64,000 bases of DNA from Phyllostachys edulis (lineage: Eukaryota > Streptophyta > Magnoliopsida > Poales > Poaceae): contig CM070559.1 in NCBI GenBank assembly GCA_036346405.1, forward strand, positions 41,267,889 to 41,331,888, written 5' to 3'. The translations under genes and the position numbers were made by a program. Below the pieces are notes generated by a model. The model made no database searches and had not been told where the DNA came from. It saw only the letters and a list, made by a program, of their open reading frames with translations. How positions within the stretch are numbered: the first letter of the stretch is position 1; each line of letters begins with the position of its first letter. This document shows positions 38,951 through 51,057 of the stretch, piece after piece.

Positions 38951-41754
38951 AGGAGCTCAAGAAGCACCAGACGTCGTGCTGGGTAAGTTTCTAGTAAACT
39001 CAGTACCTGCATCAGTTCTGTTTGATTCTGGAGCTTCACATTCCTTTGTTTCTGGAGTTTTTGTCACTAAGAATAACTTAGAAGTTATGCGCCTTAAGTA
39101 TACTCTGTTAGTCTAGTCGCCTGGAGCAGAGCTAAGCTCTAAAGTGGGATGTTTAGGGGCTAAGTTACTCATAGCTGGAGTTGAGTTTCTAGCCAACCTC
39201 ATTGTTCTAGACACCCAGACCTTAGATGTCATTCTTGGCATGGATTGGTTAACCAAACACAAAGCCGTGTTAGATTGTGGCCGAAGAGCCGTTACAATCA
39301 AAGATACTAAAGGAAACAAGGTAGAGTTTCAAGCTACCTCGGTGCGCGATGGACACCTGATAGTCAATAGTTTGAAGGCAGTTGCTTTGAAAGATGTGCC
39401 TATTGTCAGGGAGTATCCAGATGTGTTCCCAAAAGAATTGCCCGGAATGCCACCAGACTGTGACATCGAGTTTGTCATCGATCTAGTGCCCGGAACAGCA
39501 CCTATTTCTAAGAGACCCTATCGGATGCCAGCCGATGAGTTGGTGGAAATGAAGAAGCAAATAGAAGAACTTCTGGAGAAAGGTTTTATAAGACTTAGTT
39601 CGTCGCCATGGGGAGCACCAGTTTTATTCGTCGGGAAGAAAGATGGAAGCATGAGGATGTGCATCGATTATCGATCTCTCAATGAAGTCACTATCAAGAA
39701 CAAGTACCCACTGCCTCAGATAGATGATTTGTTTGATCAGATGAAAGGATCTAGAGTGTTCTCAAAGATCGATCTGCGATCGGGTTACCATCAATTAAAG
39801 ATTTGTCCTAAGGATATACCTAAGACCGCTTTCTCAACGCGGTACGGACATTATGAGTTCTTAGTCATGTCCTTTGGTCTGACTAATGCACCGGCCTATT
39901 TCATGAATATGATGAATAAAGTGTTCATGGAATATTTGGATAAGTTCGTAGTGGTGTTTATCGATGATATTTTGGTCTACTCCAAGTCAGAAGAAGAGCA
40001 TGCTGAACATTTGAGATTAATCCTAGAGAAACTCAGGGAGCATCAGTTGTATGCAAAGTTTAGCAAGTGTGAGTTCTGGAAAAAAAAAGAGGTTGATTTT
40101 CTTGGTCATGTGATGACAACTGAGGGAGTAGCCGTCGACCCCAGTAAAGTCAAGGAAGTACTACACTGGGAACAGCCCAAGACCGTCACTTAGATTCGCA
40201 GTTTATTGGGAATGGCAGGGTATTACCGCCATTTCATTGAAGGATTCTCAACGATTGCTAAGCCTTTTACGCAATTGTTGAAGAAGGAGAAGAAGTTCAC
40301 ATGGACCCCAGCTTGTGAAGAAAGTTTTCAGGAGTTGAAGAAGCATTTGACTTCAGCTCCAGTGCTGATTTTGCCAGACATCCGCAAAGATTTTGATATC
40401 TATTGTGATGCTTCGCGTCAAGGATTAGGATGTGTCCTGATGCAAGAAGGAAGAGCTGTTGCTTATGCGTCAAGGCAATTAAGGCCTCATGAAGAGAATT
40501 ACCCTACCCATGATCTGGAGTTAGCTGCCGTAGTGCACGCCTTAAAGATTTGGCGTCATTACCTTATCGGTAACCGCTGTGAGGTATATACAAATCATAA
40601 GAGTCTAAAGTATATCTTCACTCAGTCTGATTTGAACATGAGACAGAGAAGATGGCCGGAGTTGATAAAGGATTATAACCTTGGAATCCATTACCACCCT
40701 GGTAAAGCAAATGTAGTTGCAGACGCTTTAAGCCGTAAGAGCTATTGCAACGCTGTGGAAGTAAAAGAGGTTTGTTCAGAACTTCAAGAGGAATTTCGGA
40801 AGTTGAAGCTAGAGGTTGCGTCGGAAGGATTTATAGCTAGTTTAGAAGTGCAGTCTACTTTGGAGAAGCAGATTCGTGAAGCTCAACCGAAGGATTTAGA
40901 GTTTTCTGATATCAAGAAAAAGATGGCAGAAGGAAGGTTCAAGGACTTCACCATAGATGATCAAGATACACTGTGGATCAATGGACGTATCTGCATACCA
41001 GATGTTGATGGTTTGAGACAGCTGATTCTAAAAGAAGCCCATGATTCAAAGTATTCAATTCACCCTGGCAGTACCAAGATGTACCAGGATGTTAAGAATA
41101 AATTTTGGTGGCCAAATATGAAGCGAGAAGTTGCAGAGTTCGTTGCCTTGTGCGACGTATATATGTCAGAAGGTAAAAGCAGAGCACTAGAGACCAGCAG
41201 GTCTGTTGCAACCTTTGAAGATTCCAGAGTGGAAGTGGGAAGAAATCGGAATAGATTTCATTACCGGTTTACCCAAGACTCAATCGGGTTACGATTTGAT
41301 TTGGGTAATAGTAGATCGTTTGACCAAGGTCGCTCATTTCTTGCCGGTCAAAACCACTTACTCAGGAGACCGCCTCGCAGAGTTATATATGTCAAGGATT
41401 GTCAGTTTGCATGGGGTGCCTAAGAAGATAGTGTCAGATCGAGGATCCCAATTCACCTCCCGTTTTTGGCAGAGTCTGCATGAAGCCTTAGGGACTCATC
41501 TGAATTCGATCTCGCATACCATCCCAGCACGTATGACGGTCGAAAGAGTTAATCAAATATTGGAGGATATGTTGAGAGCTTGTGCATTAGCCAATGCTAC
41601 CCGTTGGGATAAGAGTTTGCCGTATGTAGAATTTTCGTACAACAATTGTTATTAGGCCAGTCTGCAAATGTCACCGTTAGAAGCTTTGTATGGTCGTGCC
41701 TGCAGAACCCCTTTGAATTGGTCAGAAACAGCCGAACGTTTGGTTTTTGGACCA
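38916..41754 (+). pseudogene. pol: Ty3/gypsy pol of element B, part before the inserted solo LTR
   Basis: The protease shows DSGASHSFVSG at 39023. A long frame, 39144-40193, carries the protease end and RT, with MRMCIDYRSLNEVTIKNKYP and FIDD at 39957-39968. A TAG at 40191 is followed in frame by the rest of RT and RNase H (YCDASRQGLGCVLM at about 40401) and the integrase zinc region. A frameshift near 41160-41200 precedes the integrase core (GIDFITGLP, then SDRGSQFTS near 41434). A further TAG is at 41656. The frame is cut at 41754 within VFGP by the antisense LTR and resumes at 47238. It is dead, but better preserved than element A pol. Confidence 0.92.
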
Positions 41755-42529
41755 TGTGAGGACCCCGGTTTATTTAGCTTGTAATGCTTAGTCATCCATT
41801 GACCCTAGCATCACAAACCAAATAATCCGTGTCTTCGAGATATGTATACTTCCCAGAAATGCAGTATACACACCCCTTTACAAAATCATGCATCAATATC
41901 ATACAAGACATAGAACCAAGCACGAACTAGAAACAAAAGATATACATAATATAGAGAGAGTTATTACAAAAGGGGCCGACCGGCCAAATAACAACTAAGA
42001 AAGATAACACAGCGGAAGCAAAAGCCATAAGATGGCGATAAAGAAAAGAGAGCCACAAGGTTTGCCTTTAGCCCACAAGGCAACCAACCAGGTCGCCTAG
42101 CTAGTCTTCCCAACCGCAGCACATCTCACAAAAGTAAAGCCCTTTGGGCTCTACCTCCTCTGCAACAAAATTATTAAGCAAAGCAAATGAGTACAAAGAT
42201 GTACTCGCTAGACTGACGTGTAGTATAACAGAACTATAGTTTAGCTACATGCAAGCTTTATTTAAGTGGATGAGGCCTTGGACTTATTTTAGCATAAAGC
42301 AAGTTTTCATTTGCAAAATTTAAATAGATTCAAAGCAGTTTTGCAATTCATTTTTAATTTGCAAGTAACCACGAGACAAGTAACATAATAACAATAGATA
42401 GATGACAACAACAATCCTGGAAGTGACTAACCCAATAGCCACCACAACAATAGTATGAACATCCATTCATACCAACCCATCAAGTTTTAATTAAATGTTG
42501 TAGTCTAGTTCTTGCACGACCTTACCAAG

Positions 42530-42580
42530 CATATCCATAACCTAGGACGAGGCTATTCGAATAGTTTTAACCCTGCAGGG
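42530..42580 (-). promoter_or_regulatory. Conserved LTR palindrome module, copy in LTR D
   Basis: On the minus strand, CCCTGCAGGG (42571-42580) replaces CTCTGCAGAG: two positions changed symmetrically, so the palindrome is kept. CTATTCGAATAG (42553-42564) follows, then GTCC...GGATATGC. Confidence 0.7.
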
Positions 42581-44344
42581 GTGTACCAATGTACCCACAC
42601 GTTAGACCGCCTTTTCGCCAAGCTATTTAGCACACTATCTTTGGTGTCTTGAAGACGGCTAAGTCCTCGAGGCATTTCCAATGAATGATGCTAGTTAAGA
42701 GCCGCACACACCAAGAGTAGGAGACACCGGCCACCAAGCAAGCTATGGAGCTCTTCCTCTTATAAAAACAGTTTCATCGTGACGACCCATAACTAACACC
42801 TCCCAAAGTACTTAGCCAAGAGGGGTTCCCAATACCCTTGTGTGGTTAGCACGCATAAGCGCTTGGCTTAGTGACACAAGTAACTCGGTCCTTGGGGACT
42901 TAGGCACCATTCCATTCACACCCAACATATCACACCAACATCCATTGTGCCCAAGTCAAACAGTTTTGTTTTCATTTTTTTTATTTCTTTACAAAGTAAC
43001 AAAGCACAAGATGGACATAATGGAATAATAATTTTAGTGTGATCAAGGTCATCGACATAATGTCGACAACCGCCCATTTCTACCGTTATCTAAGCATTTC
43101 TAAGCATTAACAACGCCAACTATTAAGTGATAAGAGTCCATCCATCGAACTCTACATCACAGCAAGATAATCCTAGGCTTAGTAGTAGAGAATGAATATT
43201 TACCTTCAGGATATGCATCTATAGGCTCAACTAAACGATAATTTAACACAAAGTAGCATGCATACATACAAGTGAAACAAAGTATTAAACTTTAAAGTAA
43301 TGGGACAATAATGGGATATGATCAAACTGCTTGCCTTGCTGGTTATGCTCAGTTTGCTGCAGAGGTTCGCTCACGTGATCAACACACTCGACGACACCTA
43401 ACCGAAAAGGCGAAAAGAATCGGTAAGAACGACGAAAACCAAGAAGACAGCACAGCAAACTAGCTCCAAAAGCTCTGAAATTTCTACAGAAGCTAGAGCA
43501 GGATTTTTAGAGAATTTAGCAATAAGAACCAATTGATTTGGATTCTCAATGCAAAAGATATGAGCAAAACAATTCTGCTCAGCCTCTAAAAATGCAAACT
43601 GCTACTATTCACATAATTAAATTGTTTAGCAAAAATTTCTAGAAAGGTGGTGCAATTGAAATTTTTACGGTAAAACAAGCACCTTATAAGATGAACAACA
43701 CAATTGAGTTCACCTCATTTGGAGCTATTATGCATTTTCTATAATTTTTCAAAGACATGAAAATGAGCACAACTAAAATGTACCCACAATTTTAATAAAA
43801 ATAGTGACATGCCTAAATCCTAATCTACCATTTAGTGCACTAACAGAGGAAGCCAACAAAGTTGGATTCGCTCAAAAATAAACTACAGAGAATTACTTAT
43901 GCATTTTACAAGTTAAATGCAACATTAAAAGTTAATTTTGAAACCTATTTATCAAATCATTTTTCTGGAGCTGAACTCAACTTACAACCATTTTTAGATT
44001 AAATTTTAGTTCAAACCAGAGCTACAGAAATTTGAATGAACTAAAAAGGAGCTAAGATGAATTAGTTATGCATTTTCAAAGTTATTACCTTTTTCAGTTT
44101 ACCAAAAAGAGCTCTCGGGATTTTCTAAAAACCATAACAAAGGGGGAGGACATGAGCCGTTGATCCTGGATCGGACGGCTCAAGACCTCCCGGTGAAAAC
44201 ACGCACGCGCCTACGCAGGTCCAGAGAACATGGGCCGCTGATCTTGGATCCAACGCTCCATGTCCTCCTGGCAACGCACGCGCGAACGGAGAGGAGGTCG
44301 TGGCCGTTGATGCTGTATCCAACGGACCACAACAATAGAGGGAG

Positions 44345-44650
44345 GACCGGGATGGTCCAGATCTAGCGAGGGAGGACCCGAGCGGCTGAGATCTTCCAAA
44401 GGAAGATCTAAATGATCAAGATCTCCCCAAGGAAGATTTACACGATCAAGACCTCTCGAGGGAGGACCTGGACGGTCTAGATTTTCCAAGGGAGAACCTC
44501 AATGGTCTAGATTGTCCGAGGGAGGACCTAAATGGCTAAGATCAACTCGGGGAGGTCCTAGACAATAAGATCTAACAGAGGGGAGGTCCGGACGGTTCAG
44601 ATCTCCATGGGGAGGTCCTGAATGGTCAAGATCGTAAGGAGGGAGGTCCT
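44345..44650. repeat. 30-bp minisatellite in LTR D
   Basis: About ten imperfect 30-base units of the type GACCTGGACGGTCTAGATTT plus TCCAAGGGAG, with the period almost constant at 30 (one or two units off by a base). The core words GGTC.AGAT and GGGAGGAC recur in each unit. Minus-strand translation gives a 10-residue GPPS-LDLDH-type repeat, but there is no support for it being coding. Confidence 0.85.
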
Positions 44651-46009
44651 AGGGGTGGTCCTTATAAAAGACCAGGGGTGATCTTTTGCAAAGAGGACCC
44701 CGAGGGGAGGTCTCTGGGGTGGTCTTTGCCAAAAGTCCACGGGGTGGTCCTTGGGCAAAGAGGTCCCAGAGCACTGCGCGCGCGCGGGGAGACCAGGCGC
44801 GCTGGCCTTAAATACGTGACAAGGGACAGGATCAAGGCATTAATGGCTAACCCAATGATTACCAACGATTAGCAATGATTGACGCATTTAAGGGGGAGGA
44901 TCTTTGTCCTTAAACGACAACAGCACCGCTGTTTCGTCCGACAAAAATCCCTAGCGTGTTCCAAGGCTTGTTGCCGGCGATGACGACCTCACCGGCGCAA
45001 ACCAAGGGTACCACTGGGACCGCAATAGCTATGTGCACCCAATGGACCCACTCTCAACGGCGGCGGCGGCCTAGAACGCCGACGAGCCGGAGAGGAACAT
45101 GATGACCAACACGGCCAAAATCATGAAATTTGAAGTAAAGCTCCGCAACAACATATAAGCGGGTGCCCAGCTCAAAATGACTACCAGGAGGTTACCTGGA
45201 GGTCGTGGCGGAGCTGAGGAGGTCGGAGGAGAGGAGGACCGGAGATGATGAAGCAATGAGCTCCACGGCCAAAAGCTCCAAGTCCACTTTAGCCCGTTCC
45301 TGAAGAGGTCAACCCAAGATTAAGTTAGGGTTTAACTCCAGGAAGTTAGGGGAGCACAAAGGAGCAAGAGGTCATGAGAGGGAGCCACTGGAGTACTCAA
45401 AGCACCAAGGAGCTCCAAGGTCATCAATGGCGATTTGGGGGAGGTTTGTGGAGGAAGAGCTCAGCCAAGCACAGTGGCAAGGCAAAGCTCAATGGTGTGC
45501 AAAGGAAGCCAAGGGGAGATACCAAGGAGGTCTTATACCCCAGGACATAGAGGTCATGAACCAAGGGTCAAGCTCATGGTGAGCTTAGCCCATGGCGCGG
45601 TCCACGGCTTGGACAGGACATGGAGGTGACGGGGAGTAGGCTAGGGCATGGCCTAGGGGGCGGAAAGACTGACACGCATTAAATGCGCACAGGCACAGAG
45701 CCGTTGGGGAAGTGACAGGTCACTGACCTCCTCCCTGCCATGGCGCACGCGCGCGCCCAAGCTAGGAGAAGAACAGGACCTGCCCCCAACCGTTGGATAA
45801 GCCTACGGGGAGGCCCTGGCCCTCGGATTTGATTTGAAGCGGTAAGGTCTGAAGGAAAGGGGGAGGTCTTGACCTTAGGATTTGGACTGAGAGGTCCTGA
45901 CCCTTAGATCACCATTGCGTGGAGGCGCAAAGGAAAAGGGGAGGTCACAGCCACACGATCTCCATCGCACGGTTGGGAAATGATAAGGGGAGGTCATGCG
46001 CTGAAGGGA

Positions 46010-46690
46010 TAGGAGGTCCTGGCCATTGGATCTAAATCCAAAGGCGTGGACCAGATGGGGAGGACTTAACCGCAGCGCGCGAGACTGCTAAGGGGATGTG
46101 GAGGTCGTGGCCTTTGGATCTACATCCAAAGGCACACAATGGAGAGAGGAGGTCTTGCGCTGGTGCGCATGACACAAAGGAGGTCAGGGCCGTTGGATTT
46201 ACATCCAAAGGTGATGATCAAATGAGGGGAGGTCCTAGCCATTGCGCATTGCGCGATGGGAGGTCGTGGCGGTTGGATTTTTATCCAACGGCTATGAGAT
46301 GAGAAGGGAGGTCATGGCCGTGAGATCTCTATCTAACGGCTATGACCTCGCGTGGGTGGGAGGTTTGTTGCGCATGATGAAAAAGGGAGGTCGTGGCCAT
46401 GGATTTTAATCCAACGGGGCACAACACAATACGCGGGGAGGACTTGGGCGCTTGATAACGAGGGGAGGTCATGGGCTGTTGGATCTGATCCAACGGCTAT
46501 GACCTCGATGAGGTGGGAGGTCTGGAGCCCTTGCTAAAAAAAAGGAGGTCATGGCCGTGGATTTTGATCCAACGGCGCAAGACCTCACGAGGTGGGAGGA
46601 CTGGGCCGAGTTGGTTGTGGAGGAGGTCGTGGCTATTGGATCTGAATCCAACGGCTACGACCTCACGCGTGGGAAAAGAGGTCAGGCTGA
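46010..46690. repeat. Ladder of GGAGGTC and GTTGGAT/ATCCAAC hairpin units in LTR D
   Basis: About ten units of roughly 50-90 bp share GGAGGTCNTGGCCGTTGGAT, a 4-5 base loop, ATCCAACGGC and often TATGACCTC. In the fullest units GAGGTCATGGCCGTTGGAT pairs with ATCCAACGGCTATGACCTC, forming a hairpin with nearly 18-bp arms. Looser copies occur upstream at 44150-44330. Confidence 0.85.
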
Positions 46691-47237
46691 GCCAGGGATG
46701 TGGTTGGGTTTAACCCAATTTGGAAAGTGGCTCGGCCCAAGGAACAGTGCCAGCCATTTGAGTTTAAAATTAAAAGCTGAGACTTTGAGGATTTAAATGA
46801 GATAGCAAAACAACTCCAAAATTTATGAAATTTTAACTGGAGCTTGCTGACTTAAGGATTAACCTTTTATAAAATTTCTAGAGGTTTTTGTGCACTGCAT
46901 TTTTCTCCAGAAATTCATCAAGGTTGTTCTAGGGTTTGATTTACCTCCTAAAATTATCAACAAGTTTTAAAACTTATGATATTTTTCAGAGGGGTCCCAC
47001 AACATCTCTAGAACTAAGGAAAAGTATTTCCAAAGTTTTGGCACAAGATTTGTGATAAGTGAAAAATGAGTTTGACTTTTGTCAACAAGAGCTTTGTGTT
47101 TTTGGATTCCACAACTCTTGGACAAGAATTATAGGTGAGTTCAAGAGTTTCAAAATGTGAGAAAAAGTTTTAATTTCTACACATTTAATTACATTTGAAA
47201 TAAACCCCTGTTTATACATTTGGGATGTTACAGACCA

Positions 47238-47774
47238 GACATTATCCAAGAAGCAGAAGAACAAGTGGCTATGATCCGAGAAAGATTAAAAATAGCTCAG
47301 TCGAGGTAGAAGAGTTATGCTGATAATCGTCGTCGTGATCTCAGCTTTGAGCCAGAGGATTTTGTGTATCTTCGAGTTACTCCCCTCAGAGGTGTAAAAA
47401 GATTTCATGCCAAAGGAAAGCTTGCCCCTAGATATGTTGCTCCGTTCAAGATATTGGCTCGTCGTGGAGAAGTAGCCTATCAATTGGAGCTGCCGCAGTC
47501 GTTAGCAGGAGTACATGATGTCTTTCATGTCTCCCAGTTGAAGAAGTGTCTTCACGTGCTAGAAGAACAAGCCCCGTTGGAGTCAATCGAATTGAAAGAA
47601 GACCTCACCTACAAAGAGCAGCCAATCAAGATTTTGGATGTCGCAGAGCGCCATACCAGGAGCAAGACCGTTCATTTTTGCAAGGTTCAGTGGAGCAACC
47701 ACTCCGAAGAAGAAGCCACGTGGGAGCGGGAAGACGAGCTGAAAGCCGACTTCCCCAGCCTCTTCTCTAGCTAG
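47238..47774 (+). pseudogene. pol: End of integrase and chromodomain of element B
   Basis: This resumes the pol frame after the solo LTR. An integrase C-terminal stretch with a stop near 47308 is followed by YLRVTPLRGVKRFHAKGKLAP and YVAPFKIL. DVFHVSQLKKCL precedes the chromodomain (about 47590-47762), where KVQWSNHSEEEATWEREDEL is typical. Chromodomains in these integrases are thought to guide insertion toward marked chromatin. The frame ends at the TAG near 47772, 42 bases before the 3' LTR. Confidence 0.9.
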
Positions 47775-47800
47775 CCTGAATCTCGGGGACGAGATTCCTT

Positions 47801-47815
47801 TAAGGGGGGGGAGGT
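47801..47815 (+). other. Polypurine tract of element B
   Basis: TAAGGGGGGGGAGGT lies immediately before the 3' LTR start TGTAACATCC (47817). It is the expected plus-strand priming site. Confidence 0.88.
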
Positions 47816-47816
47816 T

Positions 47817-50800
47817 TGTAACATCCCAATTTTCTGAGCTTTAAAAATCTTTTAAAGAGTTAGTAGGATAAAATTCACCATTTGAGTTTTATTTGATTTT
47901 AATTCGAAAGCTTAATATGGACTTTGTACATCAAACAATTTAATATGATTAAAGTCAACATGAACAATGGTTAAAACTATTTTATTTGGGTTCTTTGGGC
48001 TTGGATATATTTTCCAGATTTTTCTGGAATTTTTTCAAGTTCATTTGCTATTTTCTATTGCTTATTTGGATTTCTGGTATTTTCCTAAAAAGAAAAGGTA
48101 TTAAAATCTCAGATGAACAGTCCGGGCCGAATCTCCCCGGCCCAGTTCCCTTTCCCGCGTGCGGCCCAACTGGTCCGTCCTTTCCCCACCGTTGGAGCAA
48201 CGTGGAACGGTTGGATCAACGCCCAAGCGCGCGTCCGTCTCCGTGTTCCTCTGACCGGTGGGCCCGCCGAGTTCATCGTCTCCAACTCGCCTTCGTCTCC
48301 GCGTGAACTCCGCGTCGTCCGCCATTGAAGCTCTCCGAGATCGGTACGACAAAGGAGATTCCCAGCTGATTTCTTCTAGAAAACGCGCCGCATCTTATCT
48401 CTTATCTCTCCCACGCCCGAATTTGGTAAAATCAGATCCCGTACCGGCCTCTATCTCCTAGAATCTCGGATTTGTTCTTCGTGTTCATCTCGGACACGAT
48501 TTGGGGATTCCCTATCCCGTGCCGCCCCAGCCCTATAAATAGGTCCTCGAGGGTCGCCTCGCCGTCCTCAATCCAACGCCATCACTCGTTGAGCTCCAAA
48601 CGCCCTAGTGCCGCCGCAATGCGAGGTTTAGGGTTTTGTCACCGCCGCAGTTTTTCTTCAATTCAGCCGCCGCCGATGACGCCCCGCTCTCGTGGTCCGC
48701 ACCAACATGATCAGCGTCGCGTGGGCTACCTCCAGGAACCATCCACTTCACCGGAACTTCGCCGGAGCAGCCGTCCGACAACAGCCGAGTCTCTCAGCCG
48801 CTTGAACCTCGCCGCCGGCCATCACCGTCCACCTCGACCACCCGGAGCTACTCCATCAGGTTCGCAACAACAAGAGCTACGCGCTGGTACCAGCCACACT
48901 CGCCGGAGCGCCGCCGTTCGCCGTGCCGTTGGTTCCCGAGCCTCCGCCGCCGTCGAGCTGACATGGCAGCCCGTGTCGGCGCCAACATCAGCGTCCACCT
49001 TAGCACCGTGCGTGCGTGTCGACCTGTGTGGCACCGCATCAGCACCACGTGTGCGCGGGCGTGCCACCCGGGCAGATCCCAGATCCAATCGACTCGGTGA
49101 ACTTGGTTCACCGTGAGCCATCTCACTGACGTGTGGGACCCACATGCCAAATTTTCTTTTTAATTCTTTAATTCCGAGCGCTGACATCATCATTGCGCAA
49201 TAATCTGAATTTTCTTTTAATAAATAATTCGGAAATTCGGAATAATCAGTTTTTAGGATTTTCTTTAGATTTCCAACTTCCAAAGCCCATATCTTTTGCA
49301 TCCGAACTCTGTTTGAGCCCATTCAAATTTCTAAATTCATATAAATTCAAGATCTACCTATCTGAGATTTTTATTTAATTTTTGGAGTTTGTTTTGCCTC
49401 TGTGTTTATTTATTTTGTTTGTTTGTTTGTTTCGTTACGAGTAGACGTTGATACTTCGGGAAGATTTGAAGAAGAAGGAGCACCTCAAGAGCAAGATCAG
49501 TACTTAGACCTTTTCCAAGGTAAGTTATACTTTGATCATATTGAACCCAGTTTTCAAAAGTTATATTGATTCAAGGTATTGCATTTACTTTAATTATTTA
49601 TTTCAATGCTTTTGGGATTAGTTAATGTCCAATTTTGTTATGACCTCCTTGTCTAATTGTATGCCATAATCTTTTGTCACCCTAGTTTGGTTTATTTAGT
49701 TGGTGCTATTGTATTACCAACGTGGGTTGGTTAGATGCGATTAGTGTGCTTAGCCATGCTACGGGTCACCATCTCATGTAGTTGCAAATATAAACTTGAC
49801 TAAGTGACTATGGAACTATGTGATAGAAATTGTGTGCGCTATGTGCTATTACTCGTTGATGGCATATGTTGCACTTAACCAACAGGGTGGGAAAGGATTT
49901 AGACGGAGGCAAGTGGACTGTGTGATATTTTGTGGAGCTATGTGCGTGGGCTTAATAACCTGTGTGCATAGGGATTTGTAGCAACTTGGAAGTCTTGCCT
50001 TGGTCAATTAAGGACTTAACTTTGTGCGCCATTGAACTGAGCCTCTCGTCTGACCACATGCAGGTATGGGACGGTCCTAACATAGTAAGTTATGGAGTCT
50101 TGACATTGATTACTCAGGTTGTAGGTTAGGCTGTGGGCATGGGTGGAGGTGTGCTACCAGGTAGTCACATCACGGGGCGGTTCGCCGTGTCCTTGTCCAA
50201 CGGTGTGTGTCGGACTGACTTCCTATGTGGGGTTGTTTGACAGTTTGTATGCACACTGGGAGTGTCAATGTTAAGATGAAGTTTCTGAACTGTTTTGTTA
50301 CGGCTAGTGCTAGCTACACTAGTTGTATCGTGTGGGTAAAGTGTACAAACTCTGCAGAGTGTTAATCAATCTATTGAATAGCGCGTCATGATCATGGACA
50401 TACTCGGGGATTTCACACGAGGGGTAGATTTTCATGAAAACCTTGGGAAGGGAGCTGTGTGACCTAAGTCATATGGCTATGTGAATAACTTGTTTAGGCT
50501 ATGTGCCTTTGTGAACTAAAACTGTCAAATTATTACTGTCTATTTGTTTTACTTATGCTTTCAATCTATTACTTGTATTTAAATTGCAAATGCTGCATTT
50601 CTGCAAAAGAACCACAGAAGCCATTCCTTTGAAATAAGCCTGCATCTATGATTGCATTTCTGTGGTATGACTTGCAAGTACGGTGTGTACTCATGCTTGT
50701 TGTAAAACATGCAACAGAAGAGGAGGAGTCTTCGCCTGCTTTCGAGGAGGAGTTCATCGAAGGTGCTTGATCGTAGGGTCTTGATCCCAGTCTGTTGCCT

Positions 50801-51057
50801 GTGGTGTATTGATGGGATTCTGCTGAAGTTTATTCGTTCCGCTGCTATTTTATTCCCTTGCTAGCCCTGCGTGGCTTAATAATTGTAATCTCGACCATAA
50901 GGTCAAAACAACTATTTGTTATCAAATTACTTGTTTATGTTATTAATCGCTTGTATGGATCGATATTCACCTGTGTTGATACTGTGTGCACTAGCGTGAT
51001 CCTGGACTAGTGCATTATACACAGAGAGTCCAGAATTGCATATTTTGGGTCCCGACA
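47817..51057 (+). repeat. 3' LTR of chromovirus B
   Basis: It begins TGTAACATCCC and ends GGGTCCCGACA, followed by the target duplication AACGC. The TATA box is at 48534-48542. A palindrome module is at 50350-50381 and beyond: CTCTGCAGAG, CTATTGAATAG. Open frames in the GC-rich block (48472-49116 plus and 48822-49322 minus) also occur in the 5' LTR, and I treat them as shadows of base composition. Confidence 0.93.
50350..50405 (+). promoter_or_regulatory. Conserved LTR palindrome module, copy in 3' LTR B
   Basis: CTCTGCAGAG (50350-50359) and CTATTGAATAG (50371-50381), with a weakened third stem (CGTCATGATCATGGACATAC). Orthologous to 35821-35872. Confidence 0.65.

Larger units (their letters stand above)
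41755..47232 (-). mobile_element. Solo LTR D (5.5 kb, antisense) inserted in pol of element B
   Basis: The ends are TGTGAGGACCCC and ATGTTACA (TG...CA). The target duplication GACCA lies at 41750-41754 and 47233-47237. On the minus strand it starts TGTAACATCCCAAATG, like LTRs A and B, and ends GGGGTCCTCACA. No gag or pol sequence is present, so it is a solo LTR left by recombination, or an LTR-only insertion. It contains the palindrome module at 42553, a 30-bp minisatellite (44345-44650) and a ladder of GGAGGTC and ATCCAACGG repeats (44150-46690). Confidence 0.88.
33294..51057 (+). mobile_element. Ty3/gypsy chromovirus B with two LTRs and 5-bp target duplication
   Basis: The two LTRs (33294-36523 and 47817-51057) are flanked by AACGC at 33289-33293 and 51058-51062. 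Internal order: methionine-tRNA primer site, an accessory reading frame, gag, protease-RT-RNase H-integrase, chromodomain, polypurine tract. The chromodomain marks a chromovirus (Tekay/Del-like by inference). Pol is interrupted by a 5.5 kb antisense solo LTR. Without that insertion the element would be about 12.3 kb. Stops and frameshifts make it non-autonomous. It sits inside RNase H of element E. Confidence 0.95.

Noticed and set aside
44211..44489. Minus-strand frame with a 10-residue repeat over the minisatellite
   Set aside because: The period of 30 bases keeps any frame open by arithmetic. It lies in an LTR with no coding evidence.
48822..49322. Minus-strand frame in the 3' LTR of element B (also 34306-34794)
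   Set aside because: Antisense to the same GC-rich block, Arg/Ala-rich, no motif; a shadow.
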